Notes: generated by a model from the letters alone, not told the origin. DNA of 64,000 nt from Melieria omissa (GCA_963971225.1 OZ020268.1:107968330-108032329), one strand, 5' to 3'. Shown: positions 11,748 to 25,000, numbered from the stretch's first letter. Program-made: numbers and translations.

Positions 11748-12875
11748 ATATAAATTTTCAAGGATTTAAGGGATTAAAACCTTCAAAGGACATTTTTCAT
11801 ATCCTTTTTTTACAAATAGATAAAAAAATCAATAAAAAAGAAATAAAAAATCAGAGTTTCGAACCTACCCACAAAATTGTATTTGTTACAAAAATTGTGA
11901 GTGGACTCTAAAGTTTTGTATGGAAGGGCCCGAAAAGTAATGCTCTAACTGTATCCTTCAGCAGGCTTCGAATGGACTTAGTAACTTTTCCTTAACACGT
12001 TCGCGGACATGAATGCTATAGCAGTCATTTTCATAGTGATGCAAAATGACATGAATGCTATAGCATTCAAATTTCAAAGCCAATTTTTTTCATTTATATT
12101 TTTTTTAACTTAAATTTTTGTAATGCATATATATTTCAAAGTAATTAGGAACTGATTCATTAAGTAGTTTCATATTATTTAATTTTTTTGTGTATTAACA
12201 AATTTGCTTAAGCCGTTCGCGGACGTGAATGCTAGCAGTCATTTTCATAGTGATGCAAAATGACGTGAATTTTATTTCTTATATACATGAATTTAAGGAT
12301 TTAATTGTTTAATATTGTTATATGTACACGAGGAGAGAACTTTTGTTGAATAAATAAAGTAAATAAAATATTATAAACCTCTTTTTCTCATGTTTTCTAT
12401 GAATGACTGCTATAGCATTCACGTCATTCTAGTTAGAAAATTTTATCTATATCGTCGTGAATGCTATAGCATTCAATGTATATAACGGTTAAAATACGAT
12501 CATCTGACAACTCTAACAATATATGTGTAATCAAATTTCAGATAGTACTACTAGTTTCCACAAAAAATGACTGTCTATTTTTGCAGCTCACTGAAATTTT
12601 TACTGTCCGCGAACGTGTTAAATACACATTTTTTACTTTTCAAAGCAGCAACAATTGAGCAAATTGAAACTTTATTTTGAACCTGTAAAGTTTTGATAAA
12701 AAATTAGCTAACTATGAGCACTCAGAAACACACATTGACACGTGATCAAGGAGATTTTGGGTTTTAACATACTTGCTTTTCAAAAAAATTCAATATAAAT
12801 TTTCAAGGATATAAAGGATTAAAATTTTCAAAGGACATTTTTCATATCCCTTTTTTACAAATAGATAAAAAATCA
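11748..12875. repeat. ~90-bp direct repeats flanking a TTAA element
   Basis: TATAAATTTTCAAGGAT, then GGATTAAAA, AAAGGACATTTTTCATATCC and TTTACAAATAGATAAAAAA, occur at about 11751-11832 and again at about 12795-12876 in the same orientation. The interval between them contains the 622-bp TTAA-flanked element. This could be an old duplication or ends of an unidentified element. Confidence 0.6.
11996..12617. mobile_element. TTAA-flanked MITE (CACGTTCGCGGACA ends)
   Basis: The left end TTAA|CACGTTCGCGGACA (TTAA at 11992-11995) and right end TGTCCGCGAACGTG|TTAA (TTAA at 12618-12621) are perfect 14-bp inverted termini with a TTAA target duplication, the hallmark of piggyBac-type transposition. A second terminus-like TTAAGCCGTTCGCGGAC starts at 12208, and palindromes GAATGCTATAGCATTC lie at 12053-12068 and 12459-12474. 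No transposase frame is present, so it is non-autonomous. Confidence 0.8.
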
Positions 12876-12879
12876 ATTT

Positions 12880-13892
12880 TATTTAAATTCTTGAGCCTTT
12901 CCTATTTTATTTGATATGGTTGGTTGGTTGGTTGAAGTGGCTGACTCAGAGTTGTCTCCCTGCAAGTCACAATTAGCGCATAGACGCCGTTTTGATACCA
13001 CATGCTCACCGAAACTGAGCCTGGTTAGTCGTATGACTAAATCCATCCGGTAGAATATAGGTATCCAAGAAGGTTCCCCAGACTTACTGTCGAGCATTTG
13101 GTCAAACAAGTAAGGACGTGGTTCCCCAGAGACTTAAATCTTGCCCTTGCCAAAACTGGGCAGTGGCAGAGGAAGTGATTAGGTGTTTCTTTCTCCTCTA
13201 AATTCCCACAGCTTCTACAGTGGGTATTGAAGGAGATGCTTAGCCTCTCTGCATGTGGACCTATGGTGGTCCAGTGGCCTGTGATGACCGCCGTAAGCCT
13301 GGCGACGTTCGTGCGAGATTTGTGTATAAGCTCGCGGGTTCTCCGCTCATTGTAGGAGGACCACATCGCCTGCGCGGTAGGACAGGAAGTCAGCGACTTC
13401 CACCTCCGATTGGCAAGACTGAGACAGTGTAGATAGCAGCCCCTCTTGACAACTTCCAAAGGCGTCGGAACCGGGACACCCAGCGATGCGTCAAGCGAGG
13501 CTCCTGAGCGCACCAATTCGTCCGCCCTCTCATTCCCTTCAATGTTCCTATGGCCAGGAACCCAGATAAGGGTTATATCAGCACAACGACTTAGCGCGCT
13601 CAGCGCCATCTTACACTCCTCGACCATCCTTGACTGGACCGTGGTAGATTGTAGAGCCTTTATTGCTACCTGACTGTTAATGAATATTGCAACCTTGCAC
13701 CTATCAGTGATATGTCCCTCTACCAGTCGGCAGGCTTCCCTGACCGCCAAGAGTTCGCCTGAAAAACTGTGGCATCATTAGGTAGACGTATTGCTTCATT
13801 AATCCCCACGTGCTGTGAGTATACCTCCGCACCCATCCGGATTCATGGGTCCATCCGTAAAGATGTATATTATTTGATACACATAACGACAT
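12880..13892 (-). mobile_element. LINE (non-LTR) 3' remnant: RNase H domain and zinc knuckle
   Basis: The minus-strand frame 13750-13037 reads AVREACRLVEG, INSQVAIKALQS, LIWVPGHRNIEGNERADELV, then CRSCGNLEEKETPNHFLCHC. This is the RNase H domain and C-terminal CCHC-like knuckle of I/R1/LOA-type LINE ORF2 proteins. An adjacent frame upstream (INEAIRLPNDATVFQA) shows a one-base frameshift just before ELLAVREA, and further disruption beyond 13830. The RNase H Asp of the usual DSQ is Asn here. The reverse transcriptase is missing, so this is a 5'-truncated dead copy. Confidence 0.85.
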
Positions 13893-13935
13893 ATTCTAAC
13901 GAGGTTAAGTATTATTTGTATTTGTTTTTATTTTT

Positions 13936-14258
13936 TCTTCTTCTTCTTCTTCTTGACTGGCATGACAGCCCGACTACGAGACTAAGGCCTAGCTATCCGC
14001 AACCATCCATGTTGTGCGTGCGAATTTTTCAAGGTAAGAAGGGACCTACACTTTTATGCTGATTCCGAACGGCGAGTTGGGAGCCTTTTCATAGGCAATT
14101 TTACTCTCAGAGGTTTGCCATTTCCTGCTGAGAGGACAGCCGCCGAAAGAAAACTTTTTGTTTTTCTTTTTTTTTATTCGGTGTTAACGCAACGGAGTAT
14201 TGAACTCACGGAGCCTTGACTCGCGGCCCAACGCACAAGCCAGTTGAGCTTTTGCGGC
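13936..14258 (-). mobile_element. tRNA-derived SINE, near full length, with target duplication
   Basis: On the minus strand the element starts GCCGCAAAAGCTCAACTGG (A box) and carries GAGTTCAATACTC (B box, about 50 bases later), with CGCAA/TTGCG able to form an acceptor-like stem. The body includes GGAAATGGCAAACCTCTGAG and GCCGTTCGGAATCAGC. It ends GTCATGCCAGTC plus an (AAG)n tail. The same 3' end occurs at 41660-41736. TTTTATTTTT flanks both sides (13926-13935 and 14259-14268) as a 10-bp target duplication. This is a pol III type retroposon moved by a LINE. Confidence 0.82.
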
Positions 14259-14274
14259 TTTTATTTTTACGCCC

Positions 14275-14390
14275 TTAAACATTTTGAAGTCCTTTTAAAA
14301 GGACAAAAGATGTAGAAATGAAAAACTGAGGACAAAACATAGGAATACTGCTATGTTTTGTCTCTAGTTTCACGCCCATGTGGATTTTTT
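14275..14390 (+). repeat. Fragment of dispersed repeat E
   Basis: TTAAACATTTTGAAGTCCTT, then TTAAAAGGAC and AATGAAAAACTGA, then CTCTAGTTTCACGCC, match segments at 37715-37810 (inverted) and 43940-44060. Confidence 0.55.
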
Positions 14391-14919
14391 CCGGTGTCAA
14401 AATTTTTTTCTCATTTTTGTTGCACGGTGTAATATATGTAGAAAAATATATATAAAAAATCAAAAATTTCAAAGAGTGATTCTTTCTTTCATTTTTGTTG
14501 TAAAAACAGCATTGTTGTGGCAAAACAAAATGCATATCAAGTAGTTTCACAGATCCATGAGCAGAACATTGTAACCTGTCGCCAGGTGCTACCTGCAGCA
14601 CGCTGTATATTTGCATATAGAGTCATATATATAAGTGTGTATGTGTGTGTCTGTGTGTGTTCGTGTTGTCATGACGCACAGCTCAAATGTTACTTTAAAT
14701 TTATGTTGAATATTTTTTCTCTACTTTTTCTTATTTTTCCCGCAAATATTTGCTTTTTATTAGCAATGTTAACTTGTGCTGGCACTTTTAAGCTGTTGCG
14801 CCCTGAAATCTGCACAAAATTTGTACTACCTGCAATGCGCCGCTGCTTTTATCGCTTCAACCTTTCATGGGTATTTTTGTCAGACTGCTATCTAACGTTA
14901 CCCCCTACAGCCACACATA

Positions 14920-14951
<32 letters not shown>

Positions 14952-17900
14952 TGCGCGCATACATATTCATGCAGCGAAAAATGTGATTAGCTTAAAGCGT
15001 GTAATCTGGCATTGCGCACTTTTAGGCGCAACTGCTCTGGTGGCGACCTTTGTAGACACAAGCACTGACACACACACATACAGATACATTTATACGAATA
15101 TGTGTATGCATATGTATGTAGCCAGGTAACTCCCCAGTCGGCTGTCTGTCAGCAACTACGCGCCCCAGCGCTGCTTTTCGGGTCGTCATTTTTTGTGTGC
15201 AGTGGCAGCGTACGGCAAAGTTAATTTGCATTTGCAATGTATGCGTAAATATTTGTGTGTGTGTGTGTCAAATTGCGTATTTAGCATTTTCCATTTTATT
15301 AGCTTCAATTTGTCGCATTTCGAAATTTCACAAAATGCTTCCACTGACTTAGTCGTCATGCCTTGTACACTCTCGCCCGCCTGTCACATATACTCGTATC
15401 TGACATATTTAACACACATACATATATGTATGTATGTGTGTTAGTATACTAACGCAATATTCTCTACTTCCAATTTGTTTCGTTAGGCTGCCATGTTGCT
15501 ACTGAAGTCATTTGAAATGTGCTGCCATTTTATTTTCTTTTCTACACATAAATGGAAGAAATTATTGCGCCAAGAAAGAAATGGTGGCGGCACATTTTCA
15601 AGGCTAAATGTGTATATAAGTATGTGTGTATGTATATGTTTGCATTTGTGTTTGCAGCCAAATGGAGTGACAATTCATGGGCTGCGTACAACATCAAATG
15701 TTCCGAGTACTTTTATGAGCAAAACATTTGTTAGTATTTGTTGTTAAGTAGACTCGTATAATTGACTTGAAAAATAAATAAAAATTGTAATGAAATAAAT
15801 ATAATTTAAATTTATTAAAATGAAATAATTAGAAATTGAAAATATATATTTAAAAGTCTTCAGGTAAGAATGGGCCGCTGGACAAAAGGCCCTACGCGAT
15901 GTTATTAGTTAAGTTTTATTTATTTTTTATATATGTATTTATTTATTTATTTGGCCACTATAGTAAAATTCTCATAGGCTAAGTTGAATACATCGCACAT
16001 GCACTACAAAAGTGACACAACTCAAAATTTTTAATTTTCGGGTTTATGTGTTAATACTGTGCACAATGCATCAATCTACCAATAAGCAAAAGCTTAGTAT
16101 ATTGTTTTGTTGTTAACTGTTGCAAAAATACAGTTAGATCTCTCTTCATGTCAGAAGTTTGATGCCATTTGATCGCTGCAGCTCAATGCATCAGAGTTCT
16201 TATTCAAATTGTGACATTTTTGACGAAACTAATTTTGGTTGAAGTCAATTTTAAGGAAAGATCTGACAATTTTAATGTACATTTTTTAATATTAAAATTA
16301 ATTATGAATTTTAAAAATTTTTCTATCAACTTTTTAACCGTCATTTATAATTATTAAATTCAGAAAAAGCGGCATAACTTGAAATAGTTCCGTAATTATT
16401 GAATTAAAATATCATCAAAACAGTCAGAACTCAAAATTTTGGATTTTCTAGTGTAAAATAAAAAAAAATTCTTGCAACTTATCATAAAGCATAATCTGTA
16501 AGGATTTTCTACTGAACGGTCTATTCGTTATTAAAAAAAAATGCTTATTTAGCTCAAAAACAGTTTTTTGCGTTTCCTGAAAGATCAAAAATTTTGAGTT
16601 GTGTCACTTTTGTTGTGCGTGTGCGAAATTATATTTTAAGAAAATTACACATACTGATTTCCTGCTTTTTTTTTACTACAGTTACAAGATGTTTCAATGC
16701 GATTCAATCTCTCAAAACTCATTTATACCTTCAAGATGTTTCATGAAAAAGATCAGAGAGCGTTTCCTAAGCAACTTTGCAGGTACCATTGCATTTGCGT
16801 TGTTTAAGTGAGTTGGTTAAGTTGAAAATTTGGTGCGACTTACACTCACAACTTGCACGAAACTAAAACCAAAATCAAACTATTGTCTACTTTTCGCTTC
16901 AGCGCGCAGCAAAGCGCATCTTTTTTATTTGCGCTCACGAAAAACCATTTAAAGTGTAAGTGCAACTTTTCTCCACGAATGCCGAAAGCGCAGCTAAGCA
17001 ACACAACAAACACCCAAAGCAATAGACGACTTTTCAATTTTGCAAAAATTCTGCCAAAAACTTTCGTCGACTCGAGTTTACTGTTCGCTGCAATTCGAGG
17101 CGTTTTTAGCGGGTGCACGCATAATCGCGGAGATGGGCCAAGCGAATAAAATATATAAAAAAAGAAATGATAATAAAAGTAGAGCAACAACTGCGCCAAA
17201 ATACTTTTTCACTAGTTTATTTGCTTAGTCTAATGTCACAATTTTTAGCAGCGAAAGTTTGATGAACTTCGCATTTGCAATCTTGCAAGTCGTTTGCAGT
17301 CGTCGGCGGCGCACTTTATGACAATCCGGCAAAAGGCGTGTGGCCGTGGGGGAAGCGCAACGTCGCGGACTGCGCTTCAATTTAGAGGCAAAACAAAGTT
17401 TGCGCCAAGTTTACTACATTAAACTTTATAAGCTTTCTTTGCTAGCCAAATAAAAACTTGCTTGGGTGCGCTTTTAGCTGGTCTATGTGTATGTGTGTAT
17501 GTGTGTGTTGGATCTGCTGCAACAGCAGCAGCATAAAATCTTTCAACTGGCAAAAACTTGCAAAAGTAGAAATGGTTTTTGTTTTTTTTATTTAATTTTT
17601 TTTAATTTTTTTTGTTATGTTTTGCTTTTGTTTAAGTTTTCTCATTTGTATGCAGTGGAATTTCTGCAGCATTAAATTTTTTCAGTAAAACAAAAAAAAT
17701 TTTAAAATCTATATATACACATATATATGTAAATATATCTAGTTAGGCATGGCTACTTAAGTGTTGTGTGTTGAATATTGAAATAGCTGACAACAACTAC
17801 AACCAACGCGCAACTCTTCTGAGCGCTGCCCAAAGTGTCAGTGTGGGGCGTTGCGCTTGCGGGTAATCGTTTTCTTGTATTCTTTGCTTTGTTGTTGTTA

Positions 17901-18123
17901 TTGTTTTCATGTCCAAAGCGCAGCGCCAAAGTGCGCTTCGTCGAGCACAAACGTTGCGAAAATGTAAACAGGCGCCGACGAACAACAATGCAAATGTCTC
18001 TGCCGGTAATCGCAGTGACGCACACGTTGATACGAACAACATGGCAGCCTCGCAGCTTTGTGCTGACACTGACGATGATGACAGCAACAACAACAAGAAT
18101 AACAAGAGCACTCACTACAATCA

Positions 18124-19273
<1,150 letters not shown>

Positions 19274-19560
19274 TTATTTGTATATGAGCTCTTTGTTTTT
19301 GTTATTGTTTTTGTTAAATTTGCGGCTCTATTTATCAGCCAATGGGCAGCGCACCATAGAGTTAAATGGTGCGTGTTGTGATGCGCAATTGAAGCGGAAA
19401 ATTAAGCGCGAACACCAACCGAGGTGAGTTTACTTTGGGTTGAGTTGTAGGGGACACAGACAGATCCATCAAATTTAAGATGAAGTGGGGAACTTTGATA
19501 CCTGATAAACTTGAGCATTTTTCACGTAAAGGTGTTGAGCGTTTTATAAGTACGTATTAA

Positions 19561-19777
19561 CCCTTTTGCTATTTTGTTAACATACTGCAACAATCTACTA
19601 TGTGGGCGCCTGAGTCCACTATGATGTGAAGAATACATTTTTTGGACTTTAAACTAATCAGAAAGTGACATTTTTGTATTTTTCCATAAATATTAAATAA
19701 TTGTTCTGTAATTAAAAAATATTGATACAAAATTTATTCAATCCGTTTTAAGCTAAAATTATTCAAAAGTACACTAC
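19561..19777 (-). mobile_element. Partial TTAA-bounded MITE
   Basis: It lies between TTAA 19557-19560 and TTAA 19778-19781. The end CCCTTTTGCTATTTTGTTAACATACTGC-like terminus (first bases CCCTTTTGCTATTTTGTT) matches the complement of the ends at 27182 and 33476. Its interior is the inverted counterpart of 19920-20030 in the neighbouring element, so the two together form a head-to-head pair. Confidence 0.65.
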
Positions 19778-19781
19778 TTAA

Positions 19782-20312
19782 CCCTTTCGAACCCGAATTT
19801 CATCCGGTGTCTCGATATTAATTTTTAGTATTCAAATCATGAAATGCCTAAGAAATGTGCACAAGACATTTAAGGTCGCCATGCCTCTTTGTTAGAGTTC
19901 TAGAGCTAGTTTTCTTTTGTACAATTTTAGCTTAAAACGCGTTAAATAAATTTTGTATCAATATTTTTTAATTCCAGAAAAATTATTTAATATTTATGGA
20001 AAAATACAAAATTATCACTTTTTGATATTATTTAACCATTATTATTATTATTAAAGAAACAGAGTTTTTAACAAAAACGCCCAGTTCGTAGACTTCAATA
20101 ACACAAACAAACTTTCACAAACTTTCGCTGATATCGCTGCAAATTATTAGAAATTATTTTGGGCATAACAATAAAATTTTTGTAATTTGCTTTGAATTCA
20201 CTTCTAAAAATATTAATTTGTTGGTGTCTACTTAATTTAAACCCAATAAATCAATCGTATAAGATGACAAATAGTTGAAGTTGCTCTCAGGCGTCTTTGG
20301 GGGTCGAAAGGG
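19782..20312 (+). mobile_element. TTAA-flanked MITE, family F1 (531 bp)
   Basis: It starts CCCTTTCGAACCCG after TTAA (19778-19781) and ends GGGGGTCGAAAGGG before TTAA (20313-20316). There is no long frame. It aligns end to end, in reverse orientation, with 23863-24355 (shared TGTCTCGATAT, TTTAGCTTAAAACG, TATTTATGGAAAAATACAAA, TGGTG block, CTCTCAGGC). TTAA duplication and CCC/GGG termini indicate piggyBac-type mobilisation (inference from termini only). Confidence 0.8.
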
Positions 20313-20339
20313 TTAAGAGTTTTTTGTAATTAAACGCTA

Positions 20340-20990
20340 AATGTCTGCCAGACCTGAATGCTTTATTCAAATCTCTACGTTTTCAGGCGTCACATTCTCT
20401 GTGTCCTTAAAATAGTTTAAAGTCTTAAGAGTCTGAGACAGTGGCGGATCCAGGGGGGTTTCGGGGGTTGAAACCCCCCCGAAATATTTGGATCGACAAT
20501 AAAACTACATACAAATTAAAAGGCATTTTATAAATATTAAAGAATTACTTTTTAAACCCCCCCGTTCTGGATCCGCGCCTGGTCTGAGACAAAAACTGAA
20601 TGCCAGTATGAGCTCTTTGCGGTTCCATGAATCCATTTTTAGTCATTTAAATAGTTAGAACTCTTTTTTTAAATAAGAACGTAAATGACTAATTCAAGTC
20701 TCTACGTTTCCAGGGATCACATTTTTTATGTCCTTTAAATATTTCAAAGTCTTAAGAGTCTGAGATAAAAACTGAATACCAGCCCGAACTCTTTACGGTT
20801 CCAAGAAAAAGTAAAACAGTTTAAAGTGCATTTTGAACTTTCATCTTTAAGTCTCCCTGAGGCCAACACAGTTTCAGGAATAATATTTTTTGTGTTTCCT
20901 TCTTCAGTCTTAAGGGTCGTAGATAAAAACTGAATGCCTGTACAAATTCTTTATGATTCCAGGAATCCATTTGCTTTCATTAACATTTCC
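20340..20990. repeat. Tandem repeat, ~155-178-bp unit, about 3 copies
   Basis: CTTAAGAGTCTGAGA (or CTTAAGGGTCGTAGA) followed by AAAACTGAATGCC recurs at about 20423/20592, 20752/20769 and 20905/20924. A CTACGTTT(T/C)CAGG block precedes each. Removing the inserted 143-bp MITE and its 8-bp duplication restores a spacing of about 178 bp between the first two units. Confidence 0.75.
20439..20581 (+). mobile_element. hAT-like MITE, 143 bp, perfect 8-bp target duplication
   Basis: It starts CAGTGGCGGATCCAGG and ends CCTGGATCCGCGCCTG-like (reads TTCTGGATCCGCGCCTG), with the exact 8-bp duplication GTCTGAGA at 20431-20438 and 20582-20589. The CAGTGGCG terminus and 8-bp duplication are typical of hAT elements. 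A second, inverted copy lies at 4976-5129, and a lone CAGTGGCGCACTCA terminus is seen near 57906. Confidence 0.88.
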
Positions 20991-21680
20991 TAAAGCGTAT
21001 TTTTAAATAAAAGCACTAAACACCAACAGTAAAATGTTTGCAGTAAAAACTGAATTCAGTAAAAGGGTTAAAGATGAAAAAATCATCTACATGGCGCCAA
21101 CAGTTTTTTGTTCTTAGCGCAATTTTTCTTTCATCATTTTTCATGCGCTCAGGAAAACAAAAATCGCCCCAATTATTGTCAAACACTTTTCTAATCTTCT
21201 AGTAATTTATTGACTCGAGTTGCTCAGCATTATTTGTTCCATTAATTTCACTGATGTACAAGTGGGCCAGCGGTTTTTTTTTTGCGCAGTCACCTTGCGG
21301 TGGCAAGAAATGCGCGAGCACCGCTCAGGCTGCTGGGTTATGTTTCTGTAATTTCAGCTCATTATTTAACCGTACATCAATTTCTACGGTATTTCAAAAA
21401 GAAAAATAAACCCAAACGCTCACCCCCATCCACTGCTTTCTCTACGGTCCTTTACCTTTCGCCCAACCCTCCCTCCCTCTCTCACATTACTCAACTCATT
21501 CGCTTGGCGTTCATTTTTTTATTGCCTTGCGCTCAGCCCATTCCACCTTCCGCCACACCATTTCGTAGCCCACCGACCATGCAAACAGACAAAACAGCCC
21601 AGCACCAGTGCGCCAACGAACCCGGCGACCCTGCACCCGCTGTGTGCGCGCCGCTTTTCCACACCTGCCATTTTGCTTAC

Positions 21681-22013
21681 CTTTCTCAAATAGCGCGAAA
21701 TTTTATCGCCGTGCTCCCAGGGGTTCACCCAGCCCTTCGATGTGTTGCAATCGAGCGCACGTGGCGTGTTGCCGCCACCACTGCCACCGCTGCCGCCTCC
21801 ACCGGGGCCGCCGCCGCTGCCGCCCATACCGCCGGCGCTGCCGCCTGTCGGCAGGCCCGTCGAGCCGTTAATGGACGTCGAGGCGGCCGCCATCAGTGTC
21901 TGTTGACCTCGGCGCTGGATGTTGTTCCGGAATTGATCGGGTTTCTTGCGCAGAATTTTGTTGAACGCCTCGACCAGCACGAACACGGCGTCATACATGA
22001 GTGCCGCCTGCGC
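21681..22013 (-). CDS. GluRIB: Glutamate receptor exon: end of amino-terminal domain with Gly-rich insertion
   Basis: One hundred and eleven codons, phase 0 on both sides. It starts AQAALMYDAVFVLVEAFNK (corresponding to TYDAVQVMTEAFR in AMPA receptors), continues LRKKPDQFRNN, and ends PWEHGDKISRYLRK at a GTAAGC donor. In between, roughly 21770-21880 encode a Gly/Ser/Pro-rich tract of about 40 residues (many GGSGG units) before LDCNTSKGWVNPW, which resumes the family alignment. The tract is in frame and free of stops. The CAG acceptor used here is followed six bases later by a second CAG, so a form lacking Ala-Gln (start at 22007) is possible. I chose 22013 because the longer form keeps the AQAALMYDAV reading I associate with fly orthologues. 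Confidence 0.92.
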
Positions 22014-25000
22014 CTGTTGACGTGTGTTCCGATGTGGTGTGGTGTGGTAGATGTCGTTGTCGTTGTTGTTGTTGTTGTTGTTGTTGTCAAAGTGCCGGAA
22101 ACGAAAGGATATGTTAGCGTATAATGAGTGCATTACTTTGCGCTTTTGTTTCGGTGTTGCTGGCTGTGGCCGCCGCCACTGCCGCCGTCGACACCGTTGC
22201 GGTCGCCTGGGTGCTTCTCTGCGCGCATACATACACATATCGCACATGGGCACATGTGTGCCACATGTGTGTTTGTGTTTTTTTGACAGTCACATTTATG
22301 CAAGGCTGGAAATTTGGGCAGCCCGCATGTAGGCCAATGCACACGTTTAGCGAGGCATGTGTGCGCTTGCCGGGCGACTGTCCTGCTGTGCGAGTGTGTA
22401 TGTGTCAGTGTGTGAGTGTGTGCGTGTCAACAAGACTGTGATGTGAAACATGTCAAACATAAACGACCAAGTAATGCTGTGCAAATAGCCATGTGACAAA
22501 ATATGAAATTACATGCGAGCCGTTATGGCCTTTTGTTGTTTTTGCGTTAATTTTGGCATTGGCAGCTGGTCGCTGGCAGCTAAACGTATTCGGTATCGTG
22601 TGTGCTGGGGGGTCTACGGTTCGCCATACTGGCAGCTATTTGCGTAAGTGCTAATGTTTCGACACATGAATATTGTTGAGTTGTCTCGCAAATGCGTTTT
22701 GGCAGATCAGCGTCAAAGCACAACAGCGTCGAAGGCTCAAAATAATTTATGTTTTTGTTGTGTATGGTAAACTGTGTGTGCTTTGGTGCTTTATGCAAAT
22801 TTTCAAGGAAGTGTGTTAAATGCACAAAACAAAAACATTAAAGCATTAAATTGAACGAAATTAATAACTTGAAGGTCACATTTGTTGGGTGTGCGATTTT
22901 GAGATTTTTATTGAAAATTACTTTTGAAATGTAAGTTTTGTTCATCCGTAGGCCTACGTTGGGGTCGTTTTTGACCAGATTTGTTTTTGTACTTCTAATA
23001 TTTTTTTAAAATTGTTATTATTTTTAGGTGTTTCTTCAGGACTTTCATACTTGGATATTATCTAACGAAATCAACACGTATTTTGTTTTAAAAAGTAAGT
23101 TGGCTTTGCATTTTTTTGTAATTGATGTGTGTGATTTTAATTCATTTTCGACCCTTTGTTTTTTAAAAAGGGGATCAGATCAGAACAATGATTGATTGAT
23201 GTCCTAACGGGTAACTGTCTAAGTGGCAGCCATATAAAACGATTGGAGTTGTTTTCAAACCTTCTGTGGTAGTTGTATGAACAAAGAAGAGGAAGAATAT
23301 GTACTTCAACTGCTTTGCACACACACACACTTCTTGCTTTATCGCGAAGAAGAATGAATTACCTGGATAATATCTTTTTCGACAGTCTAGGAGATCTAGC
23401 AGACAAGACTATTCACAGTTCACTTGGCTTTGTGGGAAGCTCAAAATGGTTCAGTGAGCAAGCGGTCTTTTGATTGATTGTTTTGTGGTATCACAATGGG
23501 CGTTCATGACCTATGTGGATCTGCTGTGAGATTGGCACTGCTTCCTACCAACCTTAATTTACGTTCAAATTTGAATTCTTGATCTCTTAGAATTTATTAG
23601 AATTTGTCTAATTATGCTATAGACGTGATTTAAGTTGGATATTCAAGCATTTGTTATGATTTGGTTGTACATTTATGGAGAGTTGACCCCAAAATTTAGT
23701 AGCCTTGAATATTGGTTTTAGGAAAGGAGAAGAGTACAAAAACAACCTAAGTCCTACTAAGTCTTGTTGAGGTCTAATGCTGCCAATCAAAGTGAATGAG
23801 CAGAAAAGATTTTGAACATGTAACGGTAAACGAACGGTGAAGCTCTAGAAAATATGTATTACCCCTTTCGACCCCAAAGTTGCCTGAGAGTAACATCACC
23901 TATTTGGCATTTATAGCAAAAGCAAAAATTGATTTATGGTTTTAATTTAAGTAAGCACCAACAAATTAATAGTGTTAGAAGTGAGTTCAAAGCAAATTTC
24001 AAAAATGTTACCTACTGTTATCACCAAAATAATTTCCAATAATTTGAAGCGATATCAGAGAAAGTTTGTGTTCTAATTGAAGTCTACGAATTGGGCGCGT
24101 TTAATCAAAACCCTGTTTCTTTAATATTCGTTAAATAAAATCAAAAAGTGATAATTTTGTATTTTTCCATAAATATTAAATAATATTTCTTTATTAAAAA
24201 AATATTGACACAAAACTTATTTAACCCGTTTTAAGCTAAAATTGTTCAAAAGTAAACTAGCAAATGTCGTGTGCACACTTCTTAGGAAAGTGCTTCATGA
24301 TTTAAATACCAAAAAGTTATATCGAGACACAGGGTAAAATTCGGGGTCAAAAGGGTTAAGTTGCGCTGGGTTTCTCTACCTAAGAAACTCTAAAGCATAT
24401 TTTCTATTTCTGTTCCATTACAGCAATATCTCTGAACTGCATCTGCTATGTCACAAGTCTGACGAATTTTCCCGACCTAGAACTGACACCTTTTCAAATG
24501 TTCCCTCAACACATTTAAACCGACCATTATTACATCGATTCATAAACACACACACTGTGTCATTTTATTGCCAAGGGTCCTCGACTCTTTGTTCTGTCAC
24601 CTCTACTATTTCTGCTGAAAATATGCAATCTTTATAGATTTTCACGCCATAAAAACTCATATTTTGCTGACTATCGCTTCAACACCGCACAACATGTTGT
24701 TCCTTTATTGCTTAGCATTATGCGGTTAATCGGATTTACAAATTACTAATCTGATCATCAAACCTCAATCCTTTCAAGGACATGGCAAATACAAAAATGC
24801 ACAAAGAGAACGACCCACAAGCAACCGAAACGTTTAACACAAAATGCTGTCGCCCCGATGCGCAGTCGAGTGTCAAACTGAACAGCGGAACTCAGCGGTT
24901 GCCGCACAAAGGCGCACAAATATGAAAATAATAAAACAACAAACACAGCAATACGCTTAATGCACACAAATACAGCCACAAAAATGTATAAACACCTAAC

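Noticed and set aside
21282..22124. 280-codon plus-strand open frame
   Set aside because: It is antisense to the Gly-rich receptor exon; GC-rich repeats on the other strand keep it open. No domain is recognised.
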